DNA from: Rhizobium sp. WYJ-E13
GTDB lineage: Bacteria; Pseudomonadota; Alphaproteobacteria; Rhizobiales; Rhizobiaceae
Assembly: GCF_018987265.1 (NCBI RefSeq)
Contig: NZ_CP076853.1
Span: forward strand, 3,909,501 to 3,973,500
Length of the DNA: 64,000 nucleotides
Reading direction: 5' to 3'
Below the pieces are notes generated by a model that was not told the origin of the DNA, did not search any database, and worked only from the letters and a program-made list of their open reading frames with translations. This document shows, in pieces, positions 59,653-64,000 of this stretch. Position 1 is the first letter of the stretch. Each line of letters begins with the position of its first letter. The position numbers and the translations under genes were made by a program.

Positions 59653-60927
59653 ATGTTCTACCAGCTTTATGAATTGAACCATGCAGCGTTAGCACCGTTC
59701 CGCGCTGCAGCCGATATCATGCGTTTTGCCTACTCCAATCCGCTGAATCCCTTTTCGCAGACCCCGATGGGCCGCACCATTTCCGCTAGTCTCGAAATGT
59801 TCGAGCGAACGACCCGCCGTTACGGCAAGCCGGAATTCGGGCTCAACGAAACTTTGATCGACGGCAAGAAGGTTGCGGTGCGCGAGGAAGTCGTCTGGGC
59901 GCGCTCCTTCTGTAACCTCCTGCATTTTTCCCGCGATGTCCCGGCCGGTCACAGCGACGATCCACGCATTCTCATTGTCGCGCCGATGTCCGGCCACTAT
60001 GCGACCCTGCTGCGGGGCACCGTCGAGGCATTGCTGCCGAGCGCCGATATCTACATCACCGATTGGATCGATGCCCGCATGGTGCCGATGACGGAAGGCA
60101 CCTTCGATCTTTCGGATTACATAGACTACGTTATCGAGATGCTGCATTTCCTTGGTCATGACACCCATGTCATCGCCGTCTGTCAGCCCTCGGTGCCGGT
60201 GCTGGCGGCGGCGGCCATCATGGAAGAAGTCAAGGATCCGCTGTCGCCGTCGTCCATGACGCTGATGGGCGGGCCGATCGACACTCGCATCAATCCGACG
60301 GCCGTCAACAAGCTTGCCAAGGAGCGCCCGCTCGAATGGTTTGCCGATAACGTCGTCATGAACGTGCCCTGGCCGCAACCGGGTTTTATGCGACCTGTCT
60401 ATCCCGGCTTCCTGCAGCTTTCAGGCTTCATGTCGATGAACCTCGATCGGCATCTGATTGCCCACAAGGAATTCTTCATGCATCTCGTGAAGAACGACGG
60501 CGAGCCGGAAAAGCATCGAGATTTCTATGACGAATATCTCGCCGTCATGGACCTGACTGCGGAGTTCTATCTGCAGACTGTCGAACAGGTCTTCATGAAG
60601 CACGCGCTGCCGAGGGGCGAACTGATGCATCGCGGCAAACGCGTAGACCCTTCCGCGATCCGCAACGTCGCCTTGTTGACGGTCGAGGGCGAGAATGACG
60701 ATATCTCGGGTGTCGGCCAGACGCAGGCTGCGCAGACCATCTGCGTGAACATTCCTCAGAAGATGCGCATGCATTACCTGCAGCCGGATGTCGGTCACTA
60801 CGGCGTCTTCAACGGTTCCCGCTTCCGCCGCGAGATCGCGCCCCGTATCGTCTCCTTCACGCGCCAGCATTCCCGTGCGACGAAACCACCGGTACAGCGC
60901 GTCATCAAGGGCGGCAAATCGGTGTGA
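59653..60927 (+). CDS. phaZ: Intracellular polyhydroxyalkanoate depolymerase
   Basis: A 424-residue alpha/beta hydrolase degrading stored polyhydroxybutyrate. The active site VIAVCQPSVPVLAAAA has a catalytic cysteine (Cys177) instead of serine, the hallmark of intracellular PhaZ enzymes. No signal peptide is present, consistent with acting on granules. The ATG at 59653 (MFYQLYELNH) is preferred to a GTG at 59641, because AAAGGTGG is spaced well before it. Confidence 0.93.
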   Translation: MFYQLYELNHAALAPFRAAADIMRFAYSNPLNPFSQTPMGRTISASLEMFERTTRRYGKPEFGLNETLIDGKKVAVREEVVWARSFCNLLHFSRDVPAGHSDDPRILIVAPMSGHYATLLRGTVEALLPSADIYITDWIDARMVPMTEGTFDLSDYIDYVIEMLHFLGHDTHVIAVCQPSVPVLAAAAIMEEVKDPLSPSSMTLMGGPIDTRINPTAVNKLAKERPLEWFADNVVMNVPWPQPGFMRPVYPGFLQLSGFMSMNLDRHLIAHKEFFMHLVKNDGEPEKHRDFYDEYLAVMDLTAEFYLQTVEQVFMKHALPRGELMHRGKRVDPSAIRNVALLTVEGENDDISGVGQTQAAQTICVNIPQKMRMHYLQPDVGHYGVFNGSRFRREIAPRIVSFTRQHSRATKPPVQRVIKGGKSV

Positions 60928-61071
60928 GTTAGAAAACGCTGATTTAATGTTATCGATTCAAAGCCTTGTCCGATTTAACCTGAAATCGTCTTGAAGGCCG
61001 GTTCGGCGGTAACCATCTGGTTTTCCAGCACTCGGCATCGTGTCGGGTGCTGAACGCAAGGATACCGCACG

Positions 61072-61506
61072 ATGAACCAGTCAGCATTGCTTCGCCCGGA
61101 TTGGACTCCGGCTACCGTTGCCTTGATGATCCTTGGCTTCATGGTTTTCTGGCCTTTGGGGCTGGCCATGCTTGCCTATATCATCTTCGGCGAGCGCCTG
61201 CGCGGCTTCAAGCGTGACGTGAACCAGGCGACCGATGGCTTCTTTGCAGGCTGCCGCCGTTCGCATGGCCGTCACCGCCCGCATTTCTCGACGGGCAACG
61301 TCGCCTTCGACGATTGGCGCAAGGCCGAGCTCGATCGTATAGAGGAGGAGCGCCGCAAGCTCGATGAAATGCGTGAGGAATTCGATTCCTACCTGCGCGA
61401 GCTCCGCCGCGCCAAGGATCAGGAAGAATTCGATCGCTTCATGCGCGAGCGCAAGAACGGCCGACGCGACGACAATGGCCCAGTCGCAGAGTACCAGACG
61501 CCGTAA
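61072..61506 (+). CDS. DUF2852 protein
   Basis: A 144-residue protein with one N-terminal hydrophobic segment (about residues 15-40, VALMILGFMVFWPLGLAMLA). A basic stretch follows, and then a long charged alpha-helical or coiled-coil region (about 90-130, rich in Glu/Arg). This layout fits the DUF2852 family of alphaproteobacteria. Function is unknown. A strong terminator follows. Confidence 0.8.
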   Translation: MNQSALLRPDWTPATVALMILGFMVFWPLGLAMLAYIIFGERLRGFKRDVNQATDGFFAGCRRSHGRHRPHFSTGNVAFDDWRKAELDRIEEERRKLDEMREEFDSYLRELRRAKDQEEFDRFMRERKNGRRDDNGPVAEYQTP

Positions 61507-61528
61507 AGTGTGATCACAAAAATCTACG

Positions 61529-61556
61529 GCCGGCATCGCTCCCGATGCCGGTTTTT
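61529..61556 (+). terminator. Intrinsic terminator after the DUF2852 gene
   Basis: Perfect 9-bp stem CCGGCATCG / CGATGCCGG, loop CTCC, then TTTTT. Confidence 0.88.
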
Positions 61557-61595
61557 CTTTGCGCGGATTTCCGCCGAATCGTATAGAAAATCCCT

Positions 61596-62354
61596 ATGTT
61601 TCCGCTTCCGAAGATCCGCCGCCCGACAAGAAAACCGGCGCCGCCCGAAACGCGGACGCTCGATGTTGCCGGCCGCCTCATGCCCTTGACGATCAAGCAG
61701 CATGATCGGGCCACCCGGATTACGCTGCGTATCGAGCCGGGCGGCCGAGCCCTGAAGATGACTGTGCCAAAGGGGCTTGCCGCCCGCGAAGTCAACGCTT
61801 TCCTGGATAGACACCAGGGCTGGCTGCTGACCAAGCTTGCGAAATTCTCGACCGATACGGGTCTGCACGACGGCGGCGATATTCTCTTTCGGGGCGTCAA
61901 ACATCGCATCCAGCATACCGGCAGTCTGCGCGGGCTGACCGAGGCCGTCATGGTCGACGGTAAAGCAGTACTTCGCGTCAGCGGCATGACGGAACATATC
62001 GGTCGGCGCATCGCCACTTTCTTCAAGAAGGAAGCCCGCGCCGATCTTGAGAGACTGTCGCGCCTGCATGCCGGCTCCATCAAGGCGCCGATCCGCTCGA
62101 TTTCCATGAAGGATACCCGCAGCCGCTGGGGTTCCTGTTCTTCGGAAGGAAATCTGAGCTTCTCCTGGCGCATTGTCATGGCGCCACCTTCGGTGATCGA
62201 TTACCTCGCCGCCCATGAGGTTGCGCATCTGAAGGAAATGAACCACGGTCCGCACTTCTGGGCGCTCTGCAAGAGGCTTTGCCCACACATGGAAGAGGCG
62301 AAGTCCTGGCTGAAGCGTCACGGCAGCCAATTGCACGCGATAGACTTCGATTAA
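61596..62354 (+). CDS. YgjP/SprT-like zinc metalloprotease (M48 family)
   Basis: A 252-residue protein with the zinc motif AAHEVAHLKEMNHGPHFW. The HExxH ligands are His207, Glu208 and His211, with a further histidine at 217. The upstream region (TRSRWGSCSSEGNLSFSWRI) is the family signature of YgjP-like proteases (DUF45/WLM). No signal peptide. Function is unproven. It precedes trpF by 71 bases. Confidence 0.88.
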   Translation: MFPLPKIRRPTRKPAPPETRTLDVAGRLMPLTIKQHDRATRITLRIEPGGRALKMTVPKGLAAREVNAFLDRHQGWLLTKLAKFSTDTGLHDGGDILFRGVKHRIQHTGSLRGLTEAVMVDGKAVLRVSGMTEHIGRRIATFFKKEARADLERLSRLHAGSIKAPIRSISMKDTRSRWGSCSSEGNLSFSWRIVMAPPSVIDYLAAHEVAHLKEMNHGPHFWALCKRLCPHMEEAKSWLKRHGSQLHAIDFD

Positions 62355-62425
62355 GCGCCGCGTTAAATGCGGCCGGCATTGCAAATTGGCTCGACTCTTC
62401 GCCCGTTTCGTGTCACTTCGCTGCC

Positions 62426-63094
62426 ATGCGACCGGATATCAAAATCTGCGGTTTGAAGACGCCTGAGACTGTCGAGCGCGCATTGAAGCGCGGAGCGACA
62501 CACATTGGCTTCAATTTCTTCCAGAAGAGCCCGCGTTACGTTGAGCCTGATATTGCCGGCAAGCTCGCCGAGCCGGCGCGTGGCAAGGCGAAGATCGTTG
62601 CTGTCGTGGTTGATCCGACCAATGACGATCTCGATGAAATCGTTGCACTTTTGCGCCCCGATATGCTGCAACTTCATGGCAGCGAGAGCCCCGAGCGCGT
62701 GCTCACCATCAAGGCGATGTATGGCATCCCGGTCATCAAGGCATTGTCGGTCCGCACTGCGGATGACTTGAAGAGGGTCGAGGCCTATATCGGCATTGCC
62801 GACCGCTTCCTTTTCGACGCCAAGCCGCCGAAAGGCTCTGAATTGCCAGGCGGCAACGGCGTTTCCTTTGATTGGGGTTTGCTCACCTGGCTTGACGGCA
62901 ACGTCGACTACATGCTTTCCGGCGGGCTTAACAAGGCCAATGTCGGGCAGGCGCTGGCGATGACCAGGGCTCCGGGTGTCGATACCGCTTCCGGTGTCGA
63001 GAGCGCTCCGGGCGTGAAAAGCCTGGACATGATCGATGAGTTTTTCGATGCGGTTGAACAGGCATGTATGCCTGAAACGACCTCAGGGAGTTGA
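62426..63094 (+). CDS. trpF: Phosphoribosylanthranilate isomerase
   Basis: A 222-residue TIM-barrel enzyme converting phosphoribosylanthranilate to its 1-(2-carboxyphenylamino) isomer in tryptophan synthesis. The N-terminal [19 protein letters not shown] and [12 protein letters not shown] are typical, with [18 protein letters not shown] later. The ATG at 62426 (MRPDIKICG) matches the family; a longer frame from 62279 adds an unrelated leader. trpB starts two bases after its stop. Confidence 0.96.
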   Translation: MRPDIKICGLKTPETVERALKRGATHIGFNFFQKSPRYVEPDIAGKLAEPARGKAKIVAVVVDPTNDDLDEIVALLRPDMLQLHGSESPERVLTIKAMYGIPVIKALSVRTADDLKRVEAYIGIADRFLFDAKPPKGSELPGGNGVSFDWGLLTWLDGNVDYMLSGGLNKANVGQALAMTRAPGVDTASGVESAPGVKSLDMIDEFFDAVEQACMPETTSGS

Positions 63095-63096
63095 AA

Positions 63097-64000
63097 GTGA
63101 ACGAGACGCCTAAACCGAATTCCTTCCGCGCCGGTCCGGACGAAGACGGCCGCTTCGGCATTTACGGGGGCCGCTTCGTGGCCGAAACCCTGATGCCTCT
63201 GATCCTCGATCTGCAGGAAGAGTGGAACAAGGCGAAGGATGATCCGGAATTCCAGGCGGAATTGAAGCATCTCGGCGCCCACTATATCGGCCGTCCGAGC
63301 CCGCTCTATTATGCCGAGCGCCTGACGGAGCATCTCGGTGGCGCCAAGATCTATTTCAAGCGTGAAGAGCTGAATCATACCGGTTCGCACAAGATCAACA
63401 ACTGCATCGGCCAGATCCTGCTCGCCAAGCGCATGGGCAAGACGCGCATCATCGCTGAGACCGGCGCCGGCCAGCACGGCGTGGCCTCCGCCACCGTCGC
63501 CGCCCGCTTCGGCCTGCCCTGCGTCGTCTACATGGGGGCGACCGACGTCGAGCGCCAGGCGCCGAATGTGTTCCGCATGAAGCTGCTCGGTGCCGAGGTA
63601 AAGCCTGTTACGGCTGGCAGCGGCACCTTGAAGGATGCGATGAATGAGGCGCTGCGTGACTGGGTCACCAACGTTGACAATACTTACTACCTGATCGGCA
63701 CCGCCGCCGGTCCCCACCCCTATCCGGAAATGGTGCGCGATTTCCAGGCCGTCATCGGCACGGAAGCCAGAGAGCAGATCCTTGAGGCCGAAGGCCGCCT
63801 GCCTGATCTCGTCATTGCTGCCGTTGGCGGTGGTTCGAATGCGATCGGCATCTTCCATCCCTTCCTTGATGATAAGGAAGTCAAGATCGTCGGCGTCGAA
63901 GCCGGTGGCAAGGGCCTGCAGGGTGATGAACATTGCGCCTCGATCACGGCCGGCTCGCCCGGCGTGCTGCATGGCAACCGTACCTATCTGCTGCAGGACG
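63097..64000 (+). CDS. trpB: Tryptophan synthase beta chain (5' part)
   Basis: The first 301 codons of the beta subunit, which joins indole with serine using PLP; the 3' end lies beyond the window. The start is a GTG with GGGAG upstream, two bases after trpF. Motifs are [25 protein letters not shown], and the PLP lysine Lys99 in [31 protein letters not shown] and [10 protein letters not shown] follow. trpA is expected next but not seen. Confidence 0.97.
   Translation, partial: MNETPKPNSFRAGPDEDGRFGIYGGRFVAETLMPLILDLQEEWNKAKDDPEFQAELKHLGAHYIGRPSPLYYAERLTEHLGGAKIYFKREELNHTGSHKINNCIGQILLAKRMGKTRIIAETGAGQHGVASATVAARFGLPCVVYMGATDVERQAPNVFRMKLLGAEVKPVTAGSGTLKDAMNEALRDWVTNVDNTYYLIGTAAGPHPYPEMVRDFQAVIGTEAREQILEAEGRLPDLVIAAVGGGSNAIGIFHPFLDDKEVKIVGVEAGGKGLQGDEHCASITAGSPGVLHGNRTYLLQD

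Overview
The window looks like a chromosomal segment of a Rhizobium-type alphaproteobacterium (order Rhizobiales). The genus is inferred from protein sequence style, high GC, gene order and typical rhizobial genes: a large NAD-dependent glutamate dehydrogenase, a DUF1013 cell-cycle regulator, an intracellular PHB depolymerase and an alphaproteobacterial flagellin. No rRNA, tRNA, CRISPR array or prophage was seen. Nearly everything is housekeeping; the clear mobile item is one IS1182-family insertion sequence at about 29.3-30.85 kb.

The most coherent theme is the chromosomal replication and segregation centre. From about 36 to 46 kb lie holA, parB, parA, rsmG, mnmG, mnmE, rho, hemJ and hemE. 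The hemE/PPSR gap (46071-46480) carries DnaA-box-like sequences, GANTC sites and AT-rich stretches, and is the likely oriC. Gene orientation flips there: nearly all genes from rho and hemE leftward to parB point left, and most genes from PPSR to trpB point right. Several sites matching the parS consensus TGTTTCACGTGAAACA surround parAB. One is perfect inside rsmG, two lie in the mnmE-mnmG gap, and one sits in the maf/aroE overlap; weaker ones lie in holA and just after leuB.

Layout. 0-5.5 kb: small metalloprotease, CoA-ester lyase with DUF1737, a frameshifted VOC protein, leuD, a PLP-dependent dehydratase and leuB. 5.7-13.2 kb: PAP2 phosphatase, an MFS transporter with a very large periplasmic loop, asd, a lytic transglycosylase, a diguanylate cyclase remnant, carbonic anhydrase and pyridoxal kinase. 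13.4-19.7 kb: the 1592-residue NAD-glutamate dehydrogenase translationally coupled to a UMF1-type transporter. 19.7-25.5 kb (leftward): htpX-rsmB, then heparinase-like gene and purH. 25.6-32.9 kb: SDHAF4-like protein, nuclease, acs with two palindromes in its promoter region, the DUF1013 regulator, the IS element, flagellin and YggS. 33.1-37.3 kb: leuS-lptE-holA. 37.3-46.1 kb: the par/mnm/rho/hem block. 46.5-50.1 kb: PPSR-maf-aroE-coaE-dnaQ, a tightly overlapping cluster. 50.2-54.1 kb: secB and fxsA leftward, then Tim44-like-mltA-Smr-XRE. 54.3-64 kb: gyrB, nitroreductase, glutathionyl-hydroquinone reductase-like gene, FAH-family hydrolase, phaZ, DUF2852, zinc metalloprotease, trpF and the 5' part of trpB, which runs off the window.

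The IS element sits exactly in the palindromic bidirectional terminator between the DUF1013 gene and flagellin. It duplicated the 16-bp stem and separated each stem from the T-run that would complete it.
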